Shown one piece after another: positions 32,738 to 41,261 of a stretch of DNA of 64,000 bases; positions within the stretch are counted from its first letter, which is position 1, and every line of letters begins with the position of its first letter. The stretch spans positions 6,324,001-6,388,000 of the forward strand of contig NZ_RKQF01000001.1 in NCBI RefSeq assembly GCF_003814875.1, in the 5' to 3' direction. A program made the position numbers and the translations under genes. Origin of the DNA: Streptomyces sp. Ag109_O5-1 (GTDB lineage Bacteria > Actinomycetota > Actinomycetes > Streptomycetales > Streptomycetaceae). The notes below the pieces were generated by a model that saw only the letters and a program-made list of their open reading frames with translations, was not told the DNA's origin and did no database searches.

Positions 32738-33097
32738 TCAGCAGCGCAGGACCACGGTGCGCAGGAGGGGCGCGGCGTACGGCGGGCGCGGTGCCGTCGG
32801 GCACCGGCGGTGGTGGTCCGCCGGGCAGCCGCCGGCCGCCGGTTCGGGGAGCGGCGAGGGGCGCTCCGGTACGTCGGCTCGGTGGACGGCGCGGGCGGGG
32901 GGCCGTAGCGGGGTGTCGAGGACGTCGTGTTCGAGGGTGTTGGCGGAGGCGGCCGAGGCAGTGGGGACACCGGCGGCGAGGGCCGCCGTCGGGGCGCCGG
33001 CCAGCAGCAGGGCGAGCAGCAGCACGAGCGCCCGCAGCCGGGCCTGTCGGCCGGGCTGCGGGCGTCCGGATGCGGCACCGCTGCTCATGGCGGTCAT
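32738..33097 (-). CDS. Putative secreted protein
   Basis: The 119-residue product has a signal peptide (RLRALVLLLALLLAGAPTAA, cleavage probably after ALAAG or nearby) and a Pro/Arg-rich mature part with a few Cys residues (GGCPADHHRRC, ending VVLRC). No domain recognised. A second ATG three codons in could be the start. Confidence 0.55.
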   Translation of the reverse strand: MTAMSSGAASGRPQPGRQARLRALVLLLALLLAGAPTAALAAGVPTASAASANTLEHDVLDTPLRPPARAVHRADVPERPSPLPEPAAGGCPADHHRRCPTAPRPPYAAPLLRTVVLRC

Positions 33098-33182
33098 CTC
33101 CCCGCGCGACGGGCGGTGTTCATCGCGGCGGGCGCGAGATCCGCTCGCTCGGCGTACCGGTGCGGCGCAAGGTTGACGTCGC

Positions 33183-33827
33183 TCACAGTGACTGCGGGAT
33201 CAGCTTGGCGCGGCTGCGGATGCCGAACGAGGCGATGATCTCGACGATGCCGACGACGACCAGCCAGACGCCGGCGACGAGGGTCAGCACGGCCACCGAC
33301 CTGAACGGCGAGACGATCAGCACGACGCCGGCGATGAAGGTGACGATCCCGAGGAAGATCATCCAGCCGCGGGCAGGCATCCCGGGGTCGTGCACGGCGG
33401 CGATCGTCTGCGTGATCCCGCGGATCAGCCAGCCGATCCCGATCCACAGGGCGAGCAGCAGGATCGACTCCAGCGGGCCGCGGAAGCAGAACAGGCCCAG
33501 CAGGATCGACAGCGCGCCGCTGATGAAAGCCAGCACCCGCAGCGAGGTCGTCTTGTGCGTGCCGAACGCGGCGACCAGCTGGAAGACGCCGCTGATCAGC
33601 AGATAGACGCCGAAGAGCACACCGGCGGCGAGCAGCGAGGGACCGGGCCAGACGAGAACCAGGACGCCGAGGATCAGCGAGGCGATCCCGGTGAACAGCA
33701 CGGTCTGCCAGGCGGCCTTGGACAGGGCGTGCAACGGCCCCTCGAAGGCCGGTTCGGGTTCACGCCACGCACCGGAGTGCGCTCTGCGGTCGTCGTCGGC
33801 GGGGCCGGTGCTGGGGGGCTCGGTCAT
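33183..33827 (-). CDS. DUF308/HdeD-family membrane protein
   Basis: The 214-residue protein has six membrane helices in three pairs, as in HdeD-type acid-resistance proteins: FTGIASLILGVLVLVWPGPS, GVYLLISGVFQLVAAF, ALSILLGLFCFRGP, and the final LVAGVWLVVVGIVEIIASFG. The N-terminal ~45 residues are polar and cytoplasmic. I start at MTEPPST (33827) since the upstream frame has no ribosome site. Role in Streptomyces unknown. Confidence 0.82.
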   Translation of the reverse strand: MTEPPSTGPADDDRRAHSGAWREPEPAFEGPLHALSKAAWQTVLFTGIASLILGVLVLVWPGPSLLAAGVLFGVYLLISGVFQLVAAFGTHKTTSLRVLAFISGALSILLGLFCFRGPLESILLLALWIGIGWLIRGITQTIAAVHDPGMPARGWMIFLGIVTFIAGVVLIVSPFRSVAVLTLVAGVWLVVVGIVEIIASFGIRSRAKLIPQSL

Positions 33828-33965
33828 GGTTCCAGCTGAGACCGGGGGAGACGGCCCTGCCATCGGGGAAAGGCCACCCGGGTGACGGAGACACCCACGC
33901 CACAACGCCGCCGACCGTCCCTGTCCAAGGGCACGTTGCAACGCCCCCGACCGTCCCTACCTAGG

Positions 33966-34015
33966 AGCGCGGGGCTGTATTCATATGCGGCTCCGCCGCG
34001 CGGGCGCGACCAGCC
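33966..34015 (+). repeat. Dispersed GC-rich intergenic repeat, copy 3
   Basis: Shared core ATATGCGGCTCCGCCGCG and the flanking GCGCGGGGCTGT and GGGCGCGACCAGCC, in the gap between DUF308 and HhH-GPD genes. Confidence 0.7.
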
Positions 34016-34044
34016 ACAACGCACCCGCACCCGACAACGCATCG

Positions 34045-34662
34045 TCACCCGCCGTCGGCCCCAGCCGACTTCGCGGCCTTCGCCGCCGCCTTCATCTCCT
34101 GCTTGTGAGCCCGCACCTTGGCCAGTGACTCGGGCCCCGTGATGTCGGCCACCGACCGGTACGACCGCGCCTCCCCGTACGCCCCCGCGGCCTCCCGCCA
34201 CCCCTTCGGCGCCACCCCCAGCTGCTTGCCCAGCAGGGCCAGGAAGATCTGCGCCTTCTGCTTCCCGAACCCGGGCAGTTCCTGGAGGCGCTTCAGCAGT
34301 TCCGCCCCGCTGTCGACGTCGCGCCAGATGCCCTCGGCGTCACCGTCGTAGTGCTCGACGAGGTACTGGCACAGCTGCTGGATCCGCTTGGCCATGGAGC
34401 CGGGATACCGGTGCACCGCCGGCTTCTCGGAGAGCAGCGCGGCGAACGCCTCCGGGTCCTGGGCGGCGATCTCGTGCGCGTCCAGGTCGTCCGTGCCCAT
34501 GCGCCGCGCGATGGTGGCCGGTCCCTTGAACGCCCACTCCATCGGGACCTGCTGGTCGAGCAGCATGCCGGTGAGCGCGGCGAGCCTGCTGCGGCTGAGG
34601 AGTTCGTCGGCCTCGGGGTCCTGGGCGAGATGCAGAACGGGGGCGTTGGCGTTGGCGTCCAT
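34045..34662 (-). CDS. HhH-GPD-type base-excision DNA repair protein
   Basis: The 205-residue protein has the helix-hairpin-helix of the endonuclease III superfamily (LQELPGFGKQKAQIFLALLG, residues ~122-141), preceded by the six-helix domain (AALTGMLLDQQVPMEWAFKG). The C-terminal tail is Lys/Ala-rich. I see no Fe-S cysteine cluster. Family members remove damaged bases, but this short actinobacterial type has no assigned substrate. Confidence 0.85.
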   Translation of the reverse strand: MDANANAPVLHLAQDPEADELLSRSRLAALTGMLLDQQVPMEWAFKGPATIARRMGTDDLDAHEIAAQDPEAFAALLSEKPAVHRYPGSMAKRIQQLCQYLVEHYDGDAEGIWRDVDSGAELLKRLQELPGFGKQKAQIFLALLGKQLGVAPKGWREAAGAYGEARSYRSVADITGPESLAKVRAHKQEMKAAAKAAKSAGADGG

Positions 34663-34761
34663 GGCTCGATGATCCCGCGCCCGGACCGGCGACGCGCGCT
34701 CGCCGCCGCCCGCCCTGCCCGGCCCTCACACGCCTCACGTACGATTCCCCCACGATTTTGC

Positions 34762-34780
34762 TTAGGTAAGGCTAACCTCA
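34762..34780. promoter_or_regulatory. Iron box (DmdR1/IdeR operator)
   Basis: TTAGGTAAGGCTAACCTCA matches the 19-bp actinobacterial iron box (consensus TTAGGTTAGGCTAACCTAA) at 17 of 19 positions. It lies 18 bases upstream of the GTG start of the acylase gene, so the operon should be repressed by DmdR1/IdeR when iron is plentiful. Confidence 0.85.
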
Positions 34781-34798
34781 CGCAAGGGGTGTCACAGG

Positions 34799-37700
34799 GT
34801 GACCATCGAGACGTTCCGCGACGCCTGGGGCATCCCGCATCTGCGGGCGGGCGACGCCCGGGAACTCGCCCGCGCGCAGGGCCGGGTCACGGCCGTCGAC
34901 CGGGCCTGGCAACTGGAGGTGGAGCGGCACCGCGTACAGGGCACGTCGGCGTCCTTCCTCGGCTCCTCGGCCGTCACCTGGGACGTCTTCGCCCGCCGGG
35001 CCCGTCTGGCGGACACGGCGAGACGCTGCTTCGAGGCGCTGGAGAGACAGGACCCGGAGACGGCGGACTGGGTACGGGCGTACGTGGCCGGCGTCAACGA
35101 GGGCCTGGCCGCCGGCGCCGCCCGCACCCCCGAGTTCGCCCGTACGGGCCTGGCCCCCGGCAGCTGGGAGCCCTGGCATCCCCTGGGTATCTGGCTGGCC
35201 ACCCACATCCTGTTCGCCGGTTTCCCGGCCAAGCTGTGGCGCGAGGAGGCGATACGGCACCTGGGCGAGGAGGCGGTCCCCCTCTTCGCCACGGACGGCC
35301 CCGGCACCGCGGGCAGCAACGGCTGGCTGCTCGCGGGCTCCCGCACCACCACCGGCCACGCCCTCCTCGCCGGCGACCCCCACCGCTTCATCGAGGCGCC
35401 CGGGGTCTACCAGCAGATCCACCTCTCCTGCCCGGAGTTCGATGTCATCGGCCTGGCGGTACCCGGCGTCCCCGGCATCGCCCACTTCGCCCACACCGGC
35501 ACGGTCGCCTGGTCCATCACCAACGCGATGGCGGACTACCAGGACCTCTACCGAGAGCGTCTGCGGCGCACGGAAACCGGAGTGGAGGCGCTGGCTCGGA
35601 ACGGCACATGGACCCGAGCCGAACGCCACACGGAGACAGTGGAGGTCGCGGGCGAACCCCCGGTACGGATCGAGGTGATCGAGACCGAACGAGGCCCGGT
35701 GATCGCCGGGGGCCCGGAGGGCCTGGACGAAGAGAAAGCACCGGAGCAGCCGCAGGAGCCGGAGCTGACGGAAGCCGACCGCACCGAACAATCCGACACG
35801 GCACCCATGCCGATGCCCGCCGACGGCACTCGGCCGCCGCAGTCGCTGCCCGGTCCCGCTCACGAAAGCGGCGCGTCGACGCCCGAGTTGCCTGACACGC
35901 CCCACGAGCCGGCAGCCGCCGACGGCGCTCGGCCCCCACAAGGGCCACCCGCACCTGACCATGAAAGCCGCACGGCTGGTGCGGGTGGGAGGACTCACGC
36001 CGAAGGCGAAGCCGAGGCGTTGGCCTTGCGCTACCCACCCCGCGTCACCCACGACCTCGGCTTCGGCGCCCTGCTCCCCCTCCTCCGCGCCCGCCGGGTC
36101 GCCGACGTCGACCGGGCCTTCGACGCCTGGGCCGAGCCCGTCAACGTCGTGCACGCCGCCGACACCGCCGGAGGCACCCTGCACCGCGTCGCCGGTCGCG
36201 TCCCCGTCCGCTCCCGCACCAACCGCACCCGGCTCGCCCCCGCCTGGCTCCCCGGCCACGAATGGCAGGGCTGGCACGAGATGCCGTACGGCGACATCAC
36301 CGACGGTGTGGCCGTGATGGCCAATCAGCGCGGCCCGGCCACCCCTCTCGGCGTCGAGTTCGCCCCACCCCACCGCGCCGACCGCATCCGCGCCCTCCTC
36401 GACGAGCGCCGCACCTGGTCCGCCGCCGGCCTGCCCGCGATCCACACCGACACCCACCTCGCCTCCGCCGCCCCCCTCCTCGACCACCTCGCCGCCCTCG
36501 ACGGCCTCACCCCCGCGGCCACCGAACTCCGCGACCGCCTCCTGGCCTGGGACCGCCGGATGGACGCCGACAGCACGGACGCCGCCGTGTACGCGGCCGT
36601 ACGCACCGCGGTCGTACGGCACCTCGCCGCCCACCCCGCTTTCGCCGCCCTCACCGAAACCCCCGCCTACCCCGAGGTCCTGCTCCCCTGGCTCGCCCTC
36701 ACCCCCCGTATCGCCTTCGCCCTGGAACACCTTCTCCGCGCCGATGAGTTGTACGGGGTCGACCGCCCCGCCGTCGTCCGTACGGCGATCGAGGAAGTCG
36801 CCGCCCACAAGCCCACCGGCCCCTGGGGCGACACCCACCGCCTCGCCCCCTGGCGGGCGCTGCCCGAGCCGTCGTACGACGGACCGGGGCTGTCCGGCGA
36901 CCACGACTGCGTGCTGTGCACCTCCGCCGTGCCCGGCCTCACCGACCTCTCCGCGCGCGGCCCGGCCGCCCGGTACGTCTGGGACCTCGCCCACCGCGAC
37001 GACAGCCTCTGGGTGGTACCGCACGGCGCGGACGGCGTCCCCGGCGCACCCCACAACACCGACCAACTCCCCTTGTGGCTCAAGGGAGATCTGGCGCCGG
37101 TCAGCACCGACTGGGACCGGCTGGAACGCGTGGACCCCATGGATCCGATCGATCCGATTGATCCGACTGGTCCCACCGACCCCACCGACCCCACCGACCC
37201 CACCGACCCCATCGACGCAGAGGAGACCGGACCGATGTCCGAGCGCCACCCCGTCTTCGAGCACGCCCTCCCCGGCTTCGGCACCGTCCGCCTCCGCCCC
37301 CTCGACCCGGCGCGCGACACGGACGCCGTCCACACCTGGGTCAGCGAAGAACGCGCCGTCTTCTGGGGCATGACCGGCCTCACCCACGCCCAAGTGACCG
37401 AGATCTACGCCCACATGGCCACCCTCGACACCCACCACGCCTACCTCGCCGAGAAGGACGGCGAACCGGTCGCGCTCCTCCAGACGTACGAGCCGGAGGC
37501 CGACCGCGTGAGCGAGTGCTACGACGTCCGCCCCGGCGACATCGGGATCCATGTCCTCCTCGCCCCGGCCGGACCCGAGGGCCCCCGCCCCGGCTGGTCG
37601 GAGGCCCTTCTGACCGCCTTCATGGCGTATGCCCTGCGCGGCCTCGGCCGCCACCGCATCGTCGTGGACCCCGACGTCCGCAACGAGAAGGCGATCGCCC

Positions 37701-37840
37701 GCTTCGAACGCCAGGGCTTCGCACTCGGCCCGGCCGTCGTACTCCCCGAAATCGACCTCCCGGACGTCCACCTGCCCGAGAAGCACGCCCAACTGGCCTT
37801 TCTCACCCGGCAGGTAGCCTTCCCGGATGATGACGCCTGA
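34799..37840 (+). CDS. Penicillin acylase fused to siderophore-type GNAT acetyltransferase
   Basis: The frame encodes 1,013 residues in two parts. Residues 1-~780 are a penicillin-amidase Ntn-hydrolase: FRDAWGIPHLRAGDARELAR at the start and the self-cleavage site GTAGSNGW with Ser173 as the mature beta-chain nucleophile. It has no signal peptide. A Pro/Glu-rich insert (residues ~305-400) interrupts the beta chain. After a run of DPI and TDP repeats, residues ~812-1013 form a GNAT domain of the AlcB/RhbD/MbtK type (FGTVRLRPLDPARDTDAVHT, IGIHVLLAPAG, IVVDPDVRNEKAIARFERQG). GAGGAG lies 8 bases before an internal ATG at 37234, so the GNAT may also be made alone. The iron box ties both to siderophore metabolism. 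Confidence 0.88.
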   Translation: MTIETFRDAWGIPHLRAGDARELARAQGRVTAVDRAWQLEVERHRVQGTSASFLGSSAVTWDVFARRARLADTARRCFEALERQDPETADWVRAYVAGVNEGLAAGAARTPEFARTGLAPGSWEPWHPLGIWLATHILFAGFPAKLWREEAIRHLGEEAVPLFATDGPGTAGSNGWLLAGSRTTTGHALLAGDPHRFIEAPGVYQQIHLSCPEFDVIGLAVPGVPGIAHFAHTGTVAWSITNAMADYQDLYRERLRRTETGVEALARNGTWTRAERHTETVEVAGEPPVRIEVIETERGPVIAGGPEGLDEEKAPEQPQEPELTEADRTEQSDTAPMPMPADGTRPPQSLPGPAHESGASTPELPDTPHEPAAADGARPPQGPPAPDHESRTAGAGGRTHAEGEAEALALRYPPRVTHDLGFGALLPLLRARRVADVDRAFDAWAEPVNVVHAADTAGGTLHRVAGRVPVRSRTNRTRLAPAWLPGHEWQGWHEMPYGDITDGVAVMANQRGPATPLGVEFAPPHRADRIRALLDERRTWSAAGLPAIHTDTHLASAAPLLDHLAALDGLTPAATELRDRLLAWDRRMDADSTDAAVYAAVRTAVVRHLAAHPAFAALTETPAYPEVLLPWLALTPRIAFALEHLLRADELYGVDRPAVVRTAIEEVAAHKPTGPWGDTHRLAPWRALPEPSYDGPGLSGDHDCVLCTSAVPGLTDLSARGPAARYVWDLAHRDDSLWVVPHGADGVPGAPHNTDQLPLWLKGDLAPVSTDWDRLERVDPMDPIDPIDPTGPTDPTDPTDPTDPIDAEETGPMSERHPVFEHALPGFGTVRLRPLDPARDTDAVHTWVSEERAVFWGMTGLTHAQVTEIYAHMATLDTHHAYLAEKDGEPVALLQTYEPEADRVSECYDVRPGDIGIHVLLAPAGPEGPRPGWSEALLTAFMAYALRGLGRHRIVVDPDVRNEKAIARFERQGFALGPAVVLPEIDLPDVHLPEKHAQLAFLTRQVAFPDDDA

Positions 37841-38303
37841 GGACCTCATCGCCCATTACGACCTGGAGCCGATCCCCCGCGAGGGCGGCCTGTTCCGGCG
37901 CACCTGGGAAGGTCCCGCGCGCGCCGACGGCCGCCCCGAGGGCTCCGCGATCGTCGCCCTCCTCACCGCCGACGACTACTCCGCCCTGCACCGCCTCCCC
38001 TCCGACGAGGTCTGGCACTTCTACCTCGGCGACCCCCTCGCCCTGCTGCTCCTCGCCCCCGACGGCACCACCCGTACCCCCGTCCTCGGCCCGGACATAC
38101 GGAACGGCCAGCGCATCCAGCTCACCGTCCCGGCCGGCACCTGGATGGGCGCCCGGGTGGCGGCCCCCGGCACCTGGACCTTCTTCGGCTGCACCATGGC
38201 CCCCGGATTCACCTTCGAGAGCTACGAACACGGGAACGCGGCCCACCTCACGGCGCGTTACCCCTCCGAAGCCGCCCGGATCACGGAACTCTGCCGCCCA
38301 TGA
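37827..38303 (+). CDS. Cupin-domain protein (DUF985)
   Basis: The 158-residue protein starts MTPEDLIAHYDLEPIPREGG and carries DEVWHFYLGDPLALLLL and FFGCTMAPGFTFESYEHG, which define the DUF985 cupin family. It overlaps the previous gene by 14 bases and the next by ATGA, so it belongs to the iron-box operon. Cupin sugar isomerase or metal-enzyme roles are possible, with substrate unknown. Confidence 0.85.
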   Translation: MMTPEDLIAHYDLEPIPREGGLFRRTWEGPARADGRPEGSAIVALLTADDYSALHRLPSDEVWHFYLGDPLALLLLAPDGTTRTPVLGPDIRNGQRIQLTVPAGTWMGARVAAPGTWTFFGCTMAPGFTFESYEHGNAAHLTARYPSEAARITELCRP

Positions 38304-39058
38304 CCCATCTGCTGGACGGACAGACCGCCCTGGTCACGGGCGCGAGCGGCGGCATCGGACGCGCCATCGCCCGGCGCCTGGCCGAGGAGGGCGCCGCGGT
38401 GGCCCTGCACTGCCGCACCGCGGCGACGGCGGCACACGAGACCGCCGCGGCCATCGGCGACCGGGCGACCGTCGTACAGGGAGACCTGCGCGACGAGCAG
38501 ACCTGCCACCGGATCGTCCGCGAGGCGGAAGCCTGGGGAGGCGGCCGCCTGACCGCTCTGGTCAACAACGCGGCCGTACAACCCGTACAGTCCCTGCCCG
38601 GTATGACCGTGGCCGACTGGCGCACGGTCGTCGACACCAACCTCACCAGCGTCTTCGCCTGCACCCAGGCCGCCGCCGAGCTGATGCGCGCCCAGCCCGG
38701 CGGCGGCACGATCACCCACATCGCCTCCATCGAGGCGACCCACCCGGCCCCGGGCCACGCCCACTACAGCGCGTCGAAGGCGGCGGTCGTCATGCACGCG
38801 AGAGCGGCGGCCCTGGAGTACGGACCCTCCGGCATCCGCGTCAACACCGTCTCTCCGGGCCTGATCGACAGGGAGGGTTTGGAGGAGGCCTGGCCGGAGG
38901 GGGTGAGGAGATGGCAGGAGGCGGCACCGACAGGCCGGTTGGGCAGCCCGGAGGATGTGGCGAACGCGGTGGTCTTCCTGCTCTCGCCGCTCGCATCCTG
39001 GATCAGCGGTCACAATTTGGTGGTGGACGGAGGGGTGTCTGCTCGACCGACATGGTGA
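38300..39058 (+). CDS. SDR-family oxidoreductase
   Basis: The 252-residue enzyme is a classical short-chain dehydrogenase: cofactor motif TGASGGIG (residues 13-20), NNAA (89-92), catalytic Ser143, Tyr156 and Lys160 (YSASK). The Arg residues after the first strand (HCRT) suggest NADP(H). It is the last gene of the iron-box operon by overlap. Substrate unknown. Confidence 0.9.
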   Translation: MTHLLDGQTALVTGASGGIGRAIARRLAEEGAAVALHCRTAATAAHETAAAIGDRATVVQGDLRDEQTCHRIVREAEAWGGGRLTALVNNAAVQPVQSLPGMTVADWRTVVDTNLTSVFACTQAAAELMRAQPGGGTITHIASIEATHPAPGHAHYSASKAAVVMHARAAALEYGPSGIRVNTVSPGLIDREGLEEAWPEGVRRWQEAAPTGRLGSPEDVANAVVFLLSPLASWISGHNLVVDGGVSARPTW

Positions 39059-39080
39059 TGTCTTTCAACGCCCGAACTGG

Positions 39081-39144
39081 AGCGCCCCGAAAGGGGCGTG
39101 GGGCCGTATCGATGTGCGGCTCCGCCGCGTGGGCGCGACCGGCC
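39081..39144 (+). repeat. Dispersed GC-rich intergenic repeat, copy 4
   Basis: Full copy with lead hairpin GCGCCCCGAAAGGGGCG, then the shared core and GGGCGCGACCGGCC, directly after the SDR gene and probably acting as its terminator. Confidence 0.7.
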
Positions 39145-39229
39145 CCACTCACCCGCAGACAAAATGAGTCCCAAACGCCCCCCATCCGTATGACACACGA
39201 ACGCGTGTTTCCGAACTCAGGACGGTGAC

Positions 39230-41125
39230 GTGGGCGAAGAACACGACCAGCAGCCGACGCCGACCAGGCACAGGGCGCTACGGTCCCTGACTCTGATCGG
39301 CACCCTCCTCGCCGCCCTCCTCTTCGCATCTGCGGCCCCCGCCTCCGCACACGCGGCGCTGCGTGGCAGCGACCCCGCCGACGGCGCCGTACTCAAGTCG
39401 GCGCCCGGATCCGTCACCCTGACCTTCACCGAGTCCGTCGGCCTGCTCGACGACTCGTTCCGGGTGTACGACCCCACCAACCACCGGGTCACCACCGGCG
39501 AGGCGGAACACGGTCCGGCCGGCTCGGACACCGCCCGGATCACCTTCCCGAAGAAGCTCGGTACCGGCACGTTCACCGTGGCGTGGCGGGTCGTGTCGGC
39601 GGACAGCCACCCCGTCTCCGGTGCCCTCACCTTCTCCGTGGGCAAACCGTCGGCGACCACGGTGCCGGTCTCCACCGGCCCGGTCGAGAACCCGGCCACC
39701 GACAGCCTCTACAACATGGGCCGCTACGTCGCGTACCTCGCCGTGGCCCTGCTGATCGGCGCCGTCGCCTTCATCACCGTCTGCCGCCCCCCGGACCCCA
39801 CCCCCCTGCGCAAGCCGATCCGGACGGCCTGGTGGGCCCTGCTGGCCGCCACGCTCTTCCTCTTCGTCCTGCGTTCCCCGTACGAGGAGGGCACCTCCCC
39901 GGCGACGGCCTTCGACCTCTCCGCCCTGGCCGGGTCCGCGACAGGCCGCCCCGGCCTGGCCCTGCTCGCCAGGGCCGCCCTGCTGGCGATCGTCGCGGGC
40001 CTCTACCTCCTGCTCCGCAAGCGCGCGGACCCGACCCGCCCGTCCCGTGCGCTGCTCGCCACGGCAGCCGTCCTCGCCATCGCCCTGGCGCTCACCTGGG
40101 CGGTGGCGGAACACGCCTCCGCCGGCATCCAGGTCCCCCTGGCGATGACGTCCTCGGTGCTGCACCTGCTGGCGATGGCGCTCTGGCTGGGCGGCCTTAC
40201 GGCCCTCCTCGTCACCCTCTACCGGGCCACCGCCACGCCCCTCCCCGCCGCCGTTGTCACCCGCTTCTCCCGGGTGGCCTTCGCCTCGGTGACGGTCCTC
40301 GTCGGCACCGGCGTCTACCAGTCCTGGCGCGGTCTGGGCTCCTGGCAGGCGCTCACCGACACGTCGTACGGCAGGCTCCTCCTGGTCAAACTCGTCGCCG
40401 TGACCCTGCTGCTGGCGGCGGCCTCCCGGTCCCGCCGCTGGACGGCGAAGCTGGCGGCCGCACCGGCCACGGCGGCCCGCGCCCGCGTCCCGCAGACGGT
40501 CGGCGCCCCGCTCCCGGAGGGGGACCCCGGCTCCCCGGAGGGCCCCGAGGCGCCGGCGGACTCCGGTTCCCCGGCGGACCCCCACCCCCCGGAGGGCTCC
40601 CGGCCTCCGGAGGAGCCGTCCGCCACGCCCGGCCACCTGGCCCTGCGCCGCTCGGTCCTCGCCGAAGTCGCCGTCGGCGTGGTCGTCCTCGTCGTCACCA
40701 CGATCCTCACCGGCACCCTGCCCGGCCGCGCGGCGGCGGAGGCGGCCGCGTCGGGAGCGTCGACGAGCGAGGTCGGGATACCCGCGGCCGTCGTCGCCAT
40801 GGTCCCGTTCGACGTGGGCACCCCGAACGGCCGGGGCAAGGTACAGATCACCCTGGACCCGGGCCGGGTCGGCAAGAACTCCGTGCAGGCGGTCGTCTTC
40901 GCCCAGGACGGCGGTATCTCCACCGTCCCCGAACTCGGCCTCTCCTTCACCCTCGCCGCCCAGAAGATCGGCCCGCTCCCCGCGAACCTCGCCGACCGCG
41001 GCGGCTATTGGGCCACCAACTCCGTCAGCCTCCCCATCGCGGGCGAGTGGACGATGAAGCTGACGGTACGGGTGTCGGACCTGGACCAGGTGACGGTGAC
41101 GCAGAAGATACGGATCGCCGCCTAG
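39230..41125 (+). CDS. Copper resistance protein CopC/CopD fusion
   Basis: The 631-residue protein has a signal helix (LIGTLLAALLFASAAPASAH), a CopC domain from the mature His (AHAALRGSDPADGAVLKSAP, HPVSGALTFSVG), a CopD domain with about eight membrane helices (residues ~155-420), a Pro-rich loop, and a C-terminal extracytoplasmic beta domain (VQAVVFAQDGGISTVPELGL). The family takes up or handles copper at the membrane. The start is a GTG at 39230, following GACG rather than a strong ribosome site. Confidence 0.88.
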   Translation: MGEEHDQQPTPTRHRALRSLTLIGTLLAALLFASAAPASAHAALRGSDPADGAVLKSAPGSVTLTFTESVGLLDDSFRVYDPTNHRVTTGEAEHGPAGSDTARITFPKKLGTGTFTVAWRVVSADSHPVSGALTFSVGKPSATTVPVSTGPVENPATDSLYNMGRYVAYLAVALLIGAVAFITVCRPPDPTPLRKPIRTAWWALLAATLFLFVLRSPYEEGTSPATAFDLSALAGSATGRPGLALLARAALLAIVAGLYLLLRKRADPTRPSRALLATAAVLAIALALTWAVAEHASAGIQVPLAMTSSVLHLLAMALWLGGLTALLVTLYRATATPLPAAVVTRFSRVAFASVTVLVGTGVYQSWRGLGSWQALTDTSYGRLLLVKLVAVTLLLAAASRSRRWTAKLAAAPATAARARVPQTVGAPLPEGDPGSPEGPEAPADSGSPADPHPPEGSRPPEEPSATPGHLALRRSVLAEVAVGVVVLVVTTILTGTLPGRAAAEAAASGASTSEVGIPAAVVAMVPFDVGTPNGRGKVQITLDPGRVGKNSVQAVVFAQDGGISTVPELGLSFTLAAQKIGPLPANLADRGGYWATNSVSLPIAGEWTMKLTVRVSDLDQVTVTQKIRIAA

Positions 41126-41202
41126 CCCACGCCTGGCCCGACCGCACCGCTCACATGTGGCCTTCCGGGGTGGGAGGTGTAACAGTTTCGGGCTCGCGCG
41201 CA

Positions 41203-41243
41203 CTGTCCATGCGGACGACCATGTCGGTCGTCCGCATGGACAG
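41203..41243 (+). promoter_or_regulatory. Perfect 18-bp inverted repeat in the leader of the next gene
   Basis: CTGTCCATGCGGACGACC and its exact complement enclose ATGTC. The structure ends 18 bases before the ATG at 41262 and reaches the first base of the G-rich ribosome site. It may terminate the CopC/D transcript, regulate translation, or be a protein-binding site. Confidence 0.6.
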
Positions 41244-41261
41244 GGGCGGGACTTCGTGCAG

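Noticed and set aside
32551..33078. 175-codon minus-strand frame covering the secreted-protein gene
   Set aside because: Most of it is a shadow of the signal-peptide gene at 32738-33097. Only the 42-codon end has its own ribosome site, and I kept that.
34778..37849. 1,023-codon frame on the minus strand opposite the acylase gene
   Set aside because: Gly/Val/Arg-rich antisense shadow with no motifs. The plus strand has clear enzyme domains, an iron box and overlaps with the next genes.
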